Shown: positions 24,427 through 32,922, counted from the first letter of the stretch. The stretch is 35,397 bases of DNA from an uncultured Aureimonas sp. (GCF_913775355.1 NZ_CAJYIU010000184.1:1-35397), one strand, 5' to 3'. A program made the numbers and translations. The notes: a model not told the origin generated them from the sequence alone.

Positions 24427-26106
24427 ATGAAGAAGCTGATCAACGAGCCGCTGGCGGTGGTCGACGAGATGCTGGCGGGGTTGTGCCTTGCCTATCCCGG
24501 TCTCGCTCTTCTGGAAGGCGAGCGCGTGCTCGTCCGCGCCGATCTCGCCGACTTTCGCACCCGCGGGCATGTCGCGCTCGTCTCGGGCGGCGGGTCGGGA
24601 CATGAGCCGGCCCATGCCGGCTATGTCGGGGAAGGGCTCCTCACCGCAGCGGTGTGCGGCGACGTCTTCACCTCGCCTTCGACCGATGCGGTGCTGGCCG
24701 CGATCCGTGCGGTGGGCGGCGCTGCGGGTGTCCTCCTGATCGTCAAGAACTACACGGGCGACCGTCTCAACTTCGGCCTCGCGGCGGAGATCGCGCGCGG
24801 CGAAGGCATCCCGGTCGAGATGGTCGTCGTCGCCGACGACGTCGCGCTTGCCGCCAGCACCGAGACGGCCGGGCGCCGCGGCATCGCGGGCACCGTTCTG
24901 GTCCACAAGATCGCCGGCGCGCGGGCCGCCGAGGGCGCGACGCTGGCCGAGGTGAAGGCGGCGGCCGAGAGAGCGATGGCCGGACTCGGCAGCATGGGCG
25001 TCGCCCTGTCCGCCTGCACCGTGCCGGCCGCCGGCAAGCCGGGCTTCCAACTCGGCGAGCGTGAGGTCGAACTCGGGCTCGGCATCCACGGGGAGGCCGG
25101 CGTGCGGCGCGAGCCGCTGAGCCCTTCGCGCGAACTCACCGCGACCTTGGTGAAGCGGATCGTTGCCGAACTCGCGCTCGGCCGCGGCACGCCGGTCGCG
25201 CTCCTCGTCAACAATCTCGGCGCGACGCCGACAATGGAGATGCAGATCGTCGCGCACGACGCCGTCGCCGCTGCGCGGGCTCATGGTCTCGTCGTCGAGC
25301 GTCTGTGGACCGGGACGTTCCTCACCGCGCTCGACATGGCAGGCTGTTCCGTCTCGCTGCTGCGCACGGACGCCGAGACGTTGCGGCTCCTCGATGCGCC
25401 GGCCGCGGCACCCGCTTGGCCGGGACGCGGGGCGGGACCGCTCGGTGACGAGGGACCGTCGGTCGTCGCGTCGCCGAGACGCAAGGGCCAGGACCTGCGG
25501 CCGGGCGATGGCGCGCGGATCGTCGCGATCCTGTGGCGCGCCGCCGAGCGGCTGATCGCGGAAGAAGGGCGGCTGACCGCACTCGACCAGACCGTCGGCG
25601 ACGGCGACCTCGGCCTCAACCTCGCGCGCGGCGCCGAGGTCGTGAAGGCCGAGGCGCCGAACTGGACGGGCGCGGACGCGGCTTCAATCCTGCGCGCCCT
25701 GTCCGGCAGCCTCCGCCGCTCGGTCGGCGGCACGTCCGGCGCGCTCTATGCGGCAGGTCTCCTGCGGGCCGCGCGCACCCTCGACGGGATCGCTGCGCCG
25801 ACGTCGACGGATTGGGCCGAGGCCTTTCGCGAGGGCACCGAAGCGGTCGCGACGCTCGGCGACGCCAAGCCAGGCGACCGGACGATGCTCGATGCGCTGC
25901 AGCCGGCTGCGGACGCGCTCGCGAGCGGCGGGGTGGAGGGCGCGGTGGAGGCCGCCCGGGCCGGCGCGGCGGCGACCGCATCGATGGCCCCCCGGCGCGG
26001 CCGGTCGAGCTATCTCGGCGAACGGGCGATGGGCGTACCGGACCCCGGCGCCGAGGCCGTCGTCGTCTGGCTCTCGGCCATCCGAGACGAATTGGCCGCT
26101 GATTAA
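24427..26106 (+). CDS. Dihydroxyacetone kinase, ATP-dependent, DhaK-DhaL fused
   Basis: A 559-residue one-chain dihydroxyacetone kinase that phosphorylates dihydroxyacetone to its phosphate with ATP. The DhaK half (residues 1 to about 325) has LVSGGGSGHEPAHAGYVGEG and the substrate-binding histidine in GLGIHGEAGV (His221). After a linker comes the DhaL half, with the Mg-ATP motif LDQTVGDGDLGLNLA (about 388-402), then LGDAKPGDRTMLDAL and GRSSYLGERAMGVPDPGA. This form needs no PTS partner. Length matches the Citrobacter enzyme. GGGAGAG precedes the ATG. Related kinases can accept other trioses or tetruloses; the neighbouring polyol cluster makes a wider role possible. Confidence 0.92.
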   Translation: MKKLINEPLAVVDEMLAGLCLAYPGLALLEGERVLVRADLADFRTRGHVALVSGGGSGHEPAHAGYVGEGLLTAAVCGDVFTSPSTDAVLAAIRAVGGAAGVLLIVKNYTGDRLNFGLAAEIARGEGIPVEMVVVADDVALAASTETAGRRGIAGTVLVHKIAGARAAEGATLAEVKAAAERAMAGLGSMGVALSACTVPAAGKPGFQLGEREVELGLGIHGEAGVRREPLSPSRELTATLVKRIVAELALGRGTPVALLVNNLGATPTMEMQIVAHDAVAAARAHGLVVERLWTGTFLTALDMAGCSVSLLRTDAETLRLLDAPAAAPAWPGRGAGPLGDEGPSVVASPRRKGQDLRPGDGARIVAILWRAAERLIAEEGRLTALDQTVGDGDLGLNLARGAEVVKAEAPNWTGADAASILRALSGSLRRSVGGTSGALYAAGLLRAARTLDGIAAPTSTDWAEAFREGTEAVATLGDAKPGDRTMLDALQPAADALASGGVEGAVEAARAGAAATASMAPRRGRSSYLGERAMGVPDPGAEAVVVWLSAIRDELAAD

Positions 26107-26115
26107 AATCAGCGG
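26096..26115 (+). repeat. Dyad overlapping the dihydroxyacetone kinase stop codon
   Basis: CCGCTGAT-TAAA-ATCAGCGG is a perfect 8-base-pair inverted repeat whose loop contains the TAA stop. No T-run follows, so it may protect the transcript end or be chance. Confidence 0.4.
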
Positions 26116-26250
26116 GTGAACCGTCATGCTTCCGTTATGAGGCGTCGGCTATAGGAGCCCTGCAACACTGCACAGGCAGGGCGGCGCCCGACGTCCCATC
26201 CGTCCCGCGCCGCGCCTGCCGACCAGTGTCCGCCACGCCTGCGCCGTCCG

Positions 26251-26427
26251 CTAGTGAAGCTGCGAGGGCTTCAGGCCGATGATGTCGAGCGCGACGGAAC
26301 AGGCTTCCAGGAACGCGGCGCGATCGAGGTCGGGATGGTTCTCGAAGAAGCGGCGCGCGATGGCGCTGCCGTCGTCTTCCTCCTCGACAAGCCGCAGGAT
26401 CGTAATGATGGGATCGACCTCTTCCAT
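26251..26427 (-). CDS. Small acidic protein of unknown function
   Basis: A 58-codon frame reading MEEVDPIITILRLVEEEDDG, then SAIARRFFENHPDLDRAAFL and EACSVALDIIGLKPSQLH. The composition is that of a real small helical protein: acidic start, amphipathic helices, no low-complexity bias. Third-position GC matches the neighbours. An in-frame TAA lies only four codons before the ATG, so this start is nearly forced. The upstream purine tract is weak, which is the main doubt. It lies 108 bases downstream of the hydrolase on the same strand and may be the last gene of that operon. I do not recognise the family. Confidence 0.55.
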   Translation of the reverse strand: MEEVDPIITILRLVEEEDDGSAIARRFFENHPDLDRAAFLEACSVALDIIGLKPSQLH

Positions 26428-26535
26428 CGCCGCCGTTTCTTATAGGTTTCGGGCCAACGAGCCCGGTGGCCCATCCTTCATGGCGAAATACGGAAGGAGG
26501 TCGCATTCGGGAAGGGTTTTGCGGCAATCCGCGCC

Positions 26536-27486
26536 TCACACCGTCACATTCGTGCGAAAATCGGCCCAGGCGTCCGCCGCTTCCAGCACCGTCCGGCGCG
26601 CGGCGTCGATGTAGCGGCCGGCCGAGGCGAAGCCGTGGATCTGGTCGGCGAGGCGGCGCACCGTGAGCGGCACGCCCGCCGCGCGTAGCCGCTCGGCATA
26701 GGCCGCCCCCTCGTCGTGGAGGATGTCTTGCCCAGCGAGCGCAACGAAGGCCGGCGGAACCCCGTCGAGGCGATCGGCCCGCAGGGGCGAGACGCGCCAG
26801 TCGGCGATGTCGTCGTCGCCGCGGACATACTGGTCGCGGAACCAGCGCATCGTCCGGCGCGTCAGGCCGTAGCCCTCGGCGAACCGGTCGTAGCTATCGG
26901 CCGTCTGACCGGCGTCCGTGTTGGGGTAGAGAAGGAGTTGCGCCTCCAGCGGCGGCACGGTGCCGTCGCGCGACTGGATCGCCAGGACGGCTGCGAGGTT
27001 GCCGCCGGCGCTGTCTCCGGCGACGGCGATGTGCGCTGCATCGATGCCGAGCGCTGCGGCATCCGCGGCCATGTGGGACAGGACAGCACCGGCATCCTCG
27101 ATCGCGGCGGGAAAGCGGTGTTCGGGCGCCAGCCGATAGTCCGGGCAGACGACGACACAGCGGGCGGCATTGGCGAACCAGCGACAGATGTCGTCGTGGG
27201 AATCGAGGTCGCCGATCACCCAGCCCCCGCCATGAAGATAGAGAAGCGCCGGTGCGCCTTCGGCCGGCGCGCCGATGCCGCGGTGGATGCGGACCGGGAT
27301 CGGGCCGCCCGGACCTTCGATCGCGGCGTCGAGGGTTTCCGCGACGGGTTCGAGATCGCCGCGCAGCGCGAGATAGGAAGCCCGGTAGGCGCGGCGCGCG
27401 GCCTCGGGCGTACCATCTTCGAACGGCGGAGAAGGGGACCGGGCTCCAAGCGCCAGGACCTCTGCGGCCTGCGGATCGAGCGTCAT
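26536..27486 (-). CDS. Alpha/beta hydrolase, hormone-sensitive lipase family
   Basis: A 316-residue esterase-type hydrolase of the HSL (alpha/beta hydrolase fold-3) family. The oxyanion motif is LYLHGGGWVIGD (85-88). The nucleophile Ser159 is in VAGDSAGGNLAA, and the acid and His of the triad are in AGQDILHDEG and DQIHGFAS. A conserved CPDYRLAPEHRFPAA also marks the family. There is no signal peptide, so it is cytosolic. Its ATG overlaps the stop of the upstream Gfo/Idh/MocA gene by 4 bases (ATGA), so it belongs to the LacI-controlled operon. There it could remove an acyl or lactone group from a sugar derivative; the substrate is unknown. Confidence 0.9.
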   Translation of the reverse strand: MTLDPQAAEVLALGARSPSPPFEDGTPEAARRAYRASYLALRGDLEPVAETLDAAIEGPGGPIPVRIHRGIGAPAEGAPALLYLHGGGWVIGDLDSHDDICRWFANAARCVVVCPDYRLAPEHRFPAAIEDAGAVLSHMAADAAALGIDAAHIAVAGDSAGGNLAAVLAIQSRDGTVPPLEAQLLLYPNTDAGQTADSYDRFAEGYGLTRRTMRWFRDQYVRGDDDIADWRVSPLRADRLDGVPPAFVALAGQDILHDEGAAYAERLRAAGVPLTVRRLADQIHGFASAGRYIDAARRTVLEAADAWADFRTNVTV

Positions 27487-28628
27487 GACGGATTGCCCGA
27501 GAGGAGCGCTGCGGCCTCGGTTTCGCGGAGCGCCGACGGCCGGTCGGGCCGGCTTTCGACGCCGACCGGCTGGCGGGTGTCCGCGGCCGTGAGGATCGCC
27601 TCCATCACCTCGAGGACATGGAGGGCGAGCCGACCGGAGGCGCGGGCCGGCCGCCCCTCCGCGATGGAGCGAACGAGATCGGCAACGCCGAGCATGCGGT
27701 AATTGGCGATGCGCGGGGCGTCGAACGGCCAGTTGATCGCGCCGAACGTCTCGGGCTCGCTCGGGTGCTTCTGCCACGGCTCGCCGCGCGGCGAGAGGGA
27801 TACGTCGCCGCCGAACGTATCGGGGTCCGGCAGCCGGATCGAACCCTCCGTCCCGTGCAGTTCGATCGGATGATTGGAGTGGCGGAAGACGTCCCACGAG
27901 GCGCCGAAGGTGACCACCGCGCCGCTCCGGAATTCCAGGAGCGACAGGAGGCTCGTCGGCGTGCCGACGGGAAAGCGCGTGCCCTGGAAGGGCCCGTCGG
28001 CGGTGATCTCGCGCGTTTCCTGCCCCGTGCGCGCGGTGGCGGAGACGCGCGCCACGGGCCCGAGAAGATTGACCAGCATCGTCAGGTAGTAGGGGCCCAT
28101 GTCGAGCACCGGGCCGCCGCCCGGCTGGTAGTAGAACTGCGGATTGGGATGCCAGTGCTCCATGCCGCGACCCATCATGAAGGCGGTGCCGATCACCGGC
28201 TTGCCGATGGCGCCGGCATCGAGCAGCGCGCACGCCCGCCGGCCGGCCGCGCCGAGGAACGTGTCGGGCGCCGAGCCGAGCGTGAGGCCGCGCCGCTCGG
28301 CCTCTTCGACCAGCGCGCGGCCCTCGCTGAGCGTCACGCCGAGCGGCTTTTCGGTGAAGACGTGCTTACCGGCGCCGAGCGCGGCCTCCGTCACCTCGCG
28401 ATGGGCGGCGGGAATGGTCAGGTTCAGAACGAGCTCGACATCGGGCTCGGCGAGGAGCGTCTCGACGCTCATCGCCCTGACGCCGAATTCCGCCGCGCGC
28501 CGTTCCGCCATTTCGGACACGCGATCGGCGCAGGCGACCAGCGCCACGTCGCCGAAGAGCCGCGCGTTGCGCAGATAGGTGGCGGCGATGTTGCCGCAGC
28601 CGATGATGCCGATCCCCATGCGGGCCAT
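27483..28628 (-). CDS. Gfo/Idh/MocA-family sugar oxidoreductase
   Basis: A 381-residue NAD(P)-dependent dehydrogenase. The Rossmann opening is MGIGIIGCGNIAATYLRNAR. The EKP motif follows in GKHVFTEKPLGVTLSEG, which supplies a catalytic lysine. The C-terminal half is the open beta-sheet substrate domain (WHPNPQFYYQPGGGPVLDMG and IELHGTEGSIRLPDPDTFGG). Members oxidise or reduce hydroxyls of sugars, inositols and their derivatives. ATG 28628 is favoured over a TTG five codons upstream; ATG 28619 is also possible. It sits 18 bases after the gatZ-like gene and overlaps the hydrolase gene by four bases. The exact substrate cannot be told. Confidence 0.9.
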   Translation of the reverse strand: MARMGIGIIGCGNIAATYLRNARLFGDVALVACADRVSEMAERRAAEFGVRAMSVETLLAEPDVELVLNLTIPAAHREVTEAALGAGKHVFTEKPLGVTLSEGRALVEEAERRGLTLGSAPDTFLGAAGRRACALLDAGAIGKPVIGTAFMMGRGMEHWHPNPQFYYQPGGGPVLDMGPYYLTMLVNLLGPVARVSATARTGQETREITADGPFQGTRFPVGTPTSLLSLLEFRSGAVVTFGASWDVFRHSNHPIELHGTEGSIRLPDPDTFGGDVSLSPRGEPWQKHPSEPETFGAINWPFDAPRIANYRMLGVADLVRSIAEGRPARASGRLALHVLEVMEAILTAADTRQPVGVESRPDRPSALRETEAAALLSGNPS

Positions 28629-28646
28629 GATGCTGCTCTTCAAAAA

Positions 28647-29927
28647 TCAATGCGTGGCGCGGTCGTAGCGGTCGAGCACCGCTTCGATGCCGGCGAGGAG
28701 AAGTGCCCTCGGTTCGGGCGTGACCCGTCCCGCCGCGACGCTCTCGGCCAATCGTCCGAGATGCTGGCCGATCAGGGGAAGGGGGATCGCGCGACCGTCA
28801 AGCCGCTCCACAAGGCGGTCGACGGCCCCTTGCGCGGCGGCGTCCGGCCAGTAGTAGCGGATGCGGTCGCTGAGCGAGAAATGGCGCTGGACCGCCACCT
28901 CCGCCTCCGAGCCGTGGCAGTATTTCCGCCAGTTGTCGGGCTTTTCCAGCATCAGGGCTTCCATCGCGTCGCGCAGCGACGGCTCGTCCGGCGTGGGCGC
29001 CAAGATGTCGGCGATGTGCGAGAGGCCGTAGAGCGTCTCGCGCAGCGCGAAGGTGAGCCACGGGCCGACTTTCAGAATCGCAAAGCCGTCACTCACCAGT
29101 TGGCGCAGCGCCTCGTCCGGCTGGTAGTCGGTGGAATGGGCCTCGAACACGAGGCGCGGCTCCTCCGCAAGGAAGCCTTTGAGATCCGCAGCCGCGTCCG
29201 GCTGGTATATCACGATGTTCTCATGGCCGAACTCAACCCCCGGCTGCACGACCACCGCGATGACGCGGGCGAAGGCGTCGTCGAGCTTGAGCGCGGCAAA
29301 CGCTCTCGCGTGAACGTCGACCGTGTGACGGACGGGATCCCGGCCGGTGACGACGAGGTGGTCGAGCGCTTCGGTCGCCCCACCGGGAACGGGCACCTCG
29401 GTGCCGATGACATAGACCGGCGGGACAAGGCCGACTCTGGCGACCGCGCTCTCCGCCCGTGCCGCGAGCCGGGCGGCGCGTTCGGCAACGGTCTTGTCGT
29501 CGAGGGCGGCCGGTTCGCCGGCGCATCCCATCGAGGCGTCGAGATGGAGCTTGGCGAAGCCTGCGGCGGCGAACGCTTCGATCATCGTCTCGGCCTTGGC
29601 CATCGCCTCCTGCGAAGCCAGATGCTTCCACGGATTGGGGCCGAGATGGTCGCCGCCGAGCACCAGTCGCTCCAGCGGAAAGCCGACCATCGCGGCGATC
29701 CGCTCCACGAAGCGGCGGAAGTCGGCCGGTGTCATGCCGGTGTAGCCGCCGTCCTGGTTCACCTGGTTGCAGGTCGCCTCGATCAGGACGTCGCGCTCGT
29801 GCGCCAGTCCGTGCCGCAGCGCCGCTTCGATCACCAGAGGGTGGGCGGAGCAGACCGAGGCGACGCCGGCGTGCTCGCCCGCCTGAAAGCGCCCCGGCAG
29901 GGCACGAAGCCGGTCGATGGCGCTCAT
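28647..29927 (-). CDS. GatZ/KbaZ-family protein, probable D-tagatose-6-phosphate 4-epimerase
   Basis: A 426-residue COG4573 (GatZ/KbaZ) protein. Family blocks are LIEATCNQVNQDGGYTGMTP (49-67), LVLGGDHLGPNPWKH (89-102), KLHLDASMGCAGEPAALDD and FEAHSTDYQ. In enterobacteria GatZ supports the class II aldolase GatY, but no GatY/KbaY gene is in the window. In Agrobacterium a COG4573 protein was shown to epimerise tagatose 6-phosphate to fructose 6-phosphate. The adjacent kinase resembles the tagatose kinase of that pathway, so I favour the epimerase role (EC 5.1.3.40). Its ATG overlaps the kinase stop by four bases. Family confidence is high and function moderate. Confidence 0.88.
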   Translation of the reverse strand: MSAIDRLRALPGRFQAGEHAGVASVCSAHPLVIEAALRHGLAHERDVLIEATCNQVNQDGGYTGMTPADFRRFVERIAAMVGFPLERLVLGGDHLGPNPWKHLASQEAMAKAETMIEAFAAAGFAKLHLDASMGCAGEPAALDDKTVAERAARLAARAESAVARVGLVPPVYVIGTEVPVPGGATEALDHLVVTGRDPVRHTVDVHARAFAALKLDDAFARVIAVVVQPGVEFGHENIVIYQPDAAADLKGFLAEEPRLVFEAHSTDYQPDEALRQLVSDGFAILKVGPWLTFALRETLYGLSHIADILAPTPDEPSLRDAMEALMLEKPDNWRKYCHGSEAEVAVQRHFSLSDRIRYYWPDAAAQGAVDRLVERLDGRAIPLPLIGQHLGRLAESVAAGRVTPEPRALLLAGIEAVLDRYDRATH

Positions 29928-30871
29928 GCCGCCACTCCCGTCTGCGAGGCGATGAACGCGTCGATCTCGGAACGGAAGCGCGTGCCCTCCATTGGCCCCT
30001 TGCGCGTGACGGCGAGGGCACCGCAGGCGTTGGCAAGGCGAAGCGCCTCCGCCGGGGCCTCGCCGCGCAACCAGGCGACGACGAAGCCGGCGCCGAAGCA
30101 GTCGCCGGCACCCGTCGGATCGACCTCCTCGACGCGGAAGGCCGGCACCGCGGTGCGCCCGTGCGCGTCGTAGAGAACGGCTCCGTCGCCGCCCCTCTTG
30201 AGGACGACGGCGGACCGGCCGGCGGCGAGGAGTTCCGCGACCGCGCCCTCTTCGTCAGTCGCCCCGGTGAAGAGGAAGAGTTCAGGACCGCTCGGCAGGA
30301 AGACGTCGCAACGCGCGGCGACCCATTCGAGCGCCTCGCGCATGGCGCCGACCAGAAGTTCGGGCCGGATGTTGGGGTCGAAGGAGACCGTACCGCCCCG
30401 CGCCTTGATGCGCTCGACGGCCGCCTTGGTCACGGTGATCGCGCCGTCCGAGAACAGGGAGGAGCCCATGACGTGGATGTGGTCGGCACGGTCGACCAGC
30501 GCTTCGGCCGCTTCGGTCATCGCCATCAGGCCGCAGGCGCTGTCCTTGATATTGAAGACGAAGGCGCGGCTGCCGTCCGCCGCGTAGCGCACGAAGGCGC
30601 TGCCGGTGGCGGCGCCGGGATGCACCGCGACGGCCGAGACGTCGACGCCGCTCGCTGTCAGGCGTTCGAGATTGAGGGTGCCGAAATCGTCGGCGCCGAC
30701 CGAGGAAATCATGCCGCAGGGCTGGCCGAGCCGGCCGACCTGATCGATGAAGATCGCAGGCGCACCGGACGGGAAGGGGCCGACCAGCGGGCCGGGCTCC
30801 AGGAACGTCTGCCCGATCCGCGTCGCCATGATCTCCACGACGATTTCCCCGGCGGTCACCACCGTCTTCAT
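29924..30871 (-). CDS. PfkB-family sugar kinase, probable tagatose kinase
   Basis: A 315-residue ribokinase-family kinase, first gene of the LacI-divergent operon. The N-terminus MKTVVTAGEIVVEIMATRIG followed by GPFPSGAPAIFIDQVGRLGQ resembles, from memory, the Agrobacterium tagatose kinase of the galactitol pathway. Sugar-site elements are SGVDVSAVAVHPGAATGSAF. The ATP-side anion hole and catalytic Asp are in VDPTGAGDCFGAGFVVAWL (around residue 250-265). It would make D-tagatose 6-phosphate for the downstream epimerase. GGGGAGG lies seven bases before ATG 30871. The operator-like dyad lies about 90 bases upstream. Fructose or another ketose remains possible. Confidence 0.87.
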   Translation of the reverse strand: MKTVVTAGEIVVEIMATRIGQTFLEPGPLVGPFPSGAPAIFIDQVGRLGQPCGMISSVGADDFGTLNLERLTASGVDVSAVAVHPGAATGSAFVRYAADGSRAFVFNIKDSACGLMAMTEAAEALVDRADHIHVMGSSLFSDGAITVTKAAVERIKARGGTVSFDPNIRPELLVGAMREALEWVAARCDVFLPSGPELFLFTGATDEEGAVAELLAAGRSAVVLKRGGDGAVLYDAHGRTAVPAFRVEEVDPTGAGDCFGAGFVVAWLRGEAPAEALRLANACGALAVTRKGPMEGTRFRSEIDAFIASQTGVAA

Positions 30872-30959
30872 GCCACGCCCTCCCCAAGGCGGGCGCGGTG
30901 TCGGTTCTCCCGTCGCGCCCGTCGCCAAGCTGCGCCCGGCGGGGAGGGCGGTCAATCGA

Positions 30960-30981
30960 AAACTTTACGCGCGCAAAGTTT
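30960..30981. promoter_or_regulatory. Probable LacI-type operator dyad
   Basis: AAACTTT-ACGCGCGC-AAAGTTT is a perfect 7-base inverted repeat around a CG-centred spacer, in the 181-base divergent gap between the lacI-like gene and the kinase operon. Even length and a central CG are typical of LacI-family operators. It is the clearest AT-rich symmetric element in the gap. Binding is inferred. Confidence 0.6.
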
Positions 30982-31052
30982 CGTGGTCACGATGCGCCGG
31001 TATTGTCCCGATACGGAGACGCACCATCCCGCTTCCGCCCCGTCATCGCACG

Positions 31053-32045
31053 ATGGAGGACTTTGCCAGGGCCTGCGGCCTGTCGCGCCCGACGCTGGCG
31101 AAGTTCTTCGATGATCCCGCAAGCGTGCGTCCCGCGACGCGCAAACGCATCGAGGCGGCGCTGGCACAGTCCGACTATCGGCCGAACCCCTTCGCGCGCA
31201 ATCTCAACCGGCAGCGGGCCCGCACCATCGGCATCGTGGTGCCAACGGTCGCCGACCCGTTCTACGCGGCGCTCGTCGCGCTTCTGGAAGAGCACTGCCG
31301 CTCGGCGGGGTTCTGGCCGCTCGTCCTCTCGTCGCGCGGCGAGGCGGAGGGCGAGGCGCTGGCACTTCGGACGCTCCTCGACCAGCGGGTGTCGGGCGCG
31401 CTGATCGCCTCCTGCGGGGCGGACGCTCTGACGGAGCCGGCGCGGGCGCTCGGCGAGCGGATGCCTCTCGTCTTCCTCGACAGCGCGGCGGGCGCGGCGG
31501 GCGGCTTCGTCGGCAACGACAACGGGCAGAGCGTCGCCGCGCTGGTCGATTACCTGGCGGAGGGCGGCGAGGCACCAGCCTATCTCGACATGCCGGACGT
31601 AAACGCCAGCGCCCGCGAGCGCCGTGCCCGCTACCTCTCGCGCATGGCCGAACTGGAACTCCCGCCGCAGCGGATCGCGCCGCCCGGCAACGGCTGGGAC
31701 TTCGAGCGCCTGGGCTTCGAGGCCATGGCGGCAATCCTCGAGGCGGGGCCACCGCCCTTCCGCAGCCTCCTGTGCGCCAACGACCGGCTGGCGCTGGGCG
31801 CGCTCGCCGCCGCCTTCGCGCGCGGCGTGACGATCGGCCGAGCGCCCGGTGCGCTGCGGATCGCGGGCCACGACGACCATCCGCTTAGCCGCTACGCCTG
31901 CCCGGCGCTGACCACGATGGCGCAGGACGTGGAGGCCCACGCGGCCCTCGCGACCCGGATGCTGCTCGATGCCCTGCGCGACGGCTCCGGTGTGACGACG
32001 CGCGTCCTTCTGCCGGCGCGGCTGACGGTGCGCGCGTCGGCCTGA
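31053..32045 (+). CDS. LacI-family transcriptional regulator
   Basis: A 330-residue LacI/GalR regulator. The DNA-binding HTH is at the very start (MEDFARACGLSRPTLAKFFD), followed by the hinge region YRPNPFARNLNRQRARTIGI and the two-lobed periplasmic-binding-like sugar domain (GIVVPTVADPFYAALVALLE to the C-terminus). It is divergent from the tagatose-kinase operon and is its likely repressor, with a sugar or sugar phosphate as inducer. The start is uncertain. ATG 31053 lacks a visible ribosome site and trims the few residues LacI proteins usually carry before helix 1. The frame stays open upstream but has no ATG, GTG or TTG near the expected place. Confidence 0.88.
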   Translation: MEDFARACGLSRPTLAKFFDDPASVRPATRKRIEAALAQSDYRPNPFARNLNRQRARTIGIVVPTVADPFYAALVALLEEHCRSAGFWPLVLSSRGEAEGEALALRTLLDQRVSGALIASCGADALTEPARALGERMPLVFLDSAAGAAGGFVGNDNGQSVAALVDYLAEGGEAPAYLDMPDVNASARERRARYLSRMAELELPPQRIAPPGNGWDFERLGFEAMAAILEAGPPPFRSLLCANDRLALGALAAAFARGVTIGRAPGALRIAGHDDHPLSRYACPALTTMAQDVEAHAALATRMLLDALRDGSGVTTRVLLPARLTVRASA

Positions 32046-32048
32046 GGC

Positions 32049-32858
32049 TCAGTCGCCGGACAGGGGAACGACGGTGAGCTCCGTGCCGCTGGCGCGCAGG
32101 CTGGACGCGATATCGGCGTCGACGCCCTGGTCGGTGATGACTTCGGAAATCTGCGACAGCTGGGCGAAGGTGCAGAAGGCCGGCGCCTGGAACTTGGTGC
32201 TGTCGACGAGAAGGATCGTGCGCCGCGCCGAGCGGATCATCGCCCGCTTGATCGAGGCGATCTCCATCGAAGCGTCGGTCAGGATCTGCCCGGTCACGGC
32301 GTAGGCGCCGGTGAAGCAGACGTCGGCATGGATCGTTTCGAAGAACGGCTCGCCGGGCTGCCCGGTCAGGAGGTCCCCGCCGGGCCGGAGCGTGCCGCCG
32401 GTGACGATCACCCGCCATTCCGGCACGCTGGAGCCGATCCGCGCGATCTCGATATTGTTGGTGACGACGGTGAGGGCCAAGCGTCGGAGGGCCGTCGCCC
32501 GGACCACCTCGATCACCGTGGAGCTGGAGTCGAAGATCACGCTCTCGCCGCCTTTGAGGCGCGTCGCCGCCTCCTGGCCGATCGCTGCCTTCTGCCGGTG
32601 CTGGTAGTGCGCGTTCAGCGCCGGCTCGCGCTCGAACGTCGCGCGCAAGGGGGGCACGAGCAGCGCCCCGCCATGCGTGCGCTCGAGATAGCCGCCCTCG
32701 GTCAGCTGTTCGAGGTCGCGGCGGATCGTGGACTGCGAGCCGCCGATTGCCTCGGTGAGCTCGCCGATCGAGGCCGTCCCGTTGACCTTCAGGTAGTCGA
32801 GGATCATCGCGCGCCGCTTGGCGGGAATGATCTCGACGCGTTTGGTGGGGGCGTCCAT
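32049..32858 (-). CDS. DeoR/GlpR-family transcriptional regulator
   Basis: A 269-residue DeoR-type repressor. The N-terminal HTH (residues 14-68: AKRRAMILDYLKVNGTASIG, ELTEAIGGSQSTIRRDLEQL, then GYLERTHGGALL) is followed by a sugar-phosphate-sensing domain with FDSSSTVIEVV, TVVTNNIEIA and DSTKFQAPAFCTF. It is the last gene of a unit running ADP-dependent kinase, dehydrogenase, regulator. It probably controls that unit and responds to a phosphorylated intermediate. AGGA lies six bases before the ATG. Its stop is only three bases from the convergent lacI-like stop, so the two catabolic units abut. Confidence 0.92.
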   Translation of the reverse strand: MDAPTKRVEIIPAKRRAMILDYLKVNGTASIGELTEAIGGSQSTIRRDLEQLTEGGYLERTHGGALLVPPLRATFEREPALNAHYQHRQKAAIGQEAATRLKGGESVIFDSSSTVIEVVRATALRRLALTVVTNNIEIARIGSSVPEWRVIVTGGTLRPGGDLLTGQPGEPFFETIHADVCFTGAYAVTGQILTDASMEIASIKRAMIRSARRTILLVDSTKFQAPAFCTFAQLSQISEVITDQGVDADIASSLRASGTELTVVPLSGD

Positions 32859-32922
32859 GGGTGATCCTATGAGGGTCTTCGCGATGCGCCCCTGCCGTGC
32901 TGCAGTGCGAGGTGAGTTGTGG

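Noticed and set aside
27618-30173. Very long open frame on the plus strand, about 850 codons
   Set aside because: It is antisense to three well-supported overlapping genes, has no domain or ribosome site, and is rich in Arg/Asp/Gly as expected of reverse frames in GC-rich coding DNA.
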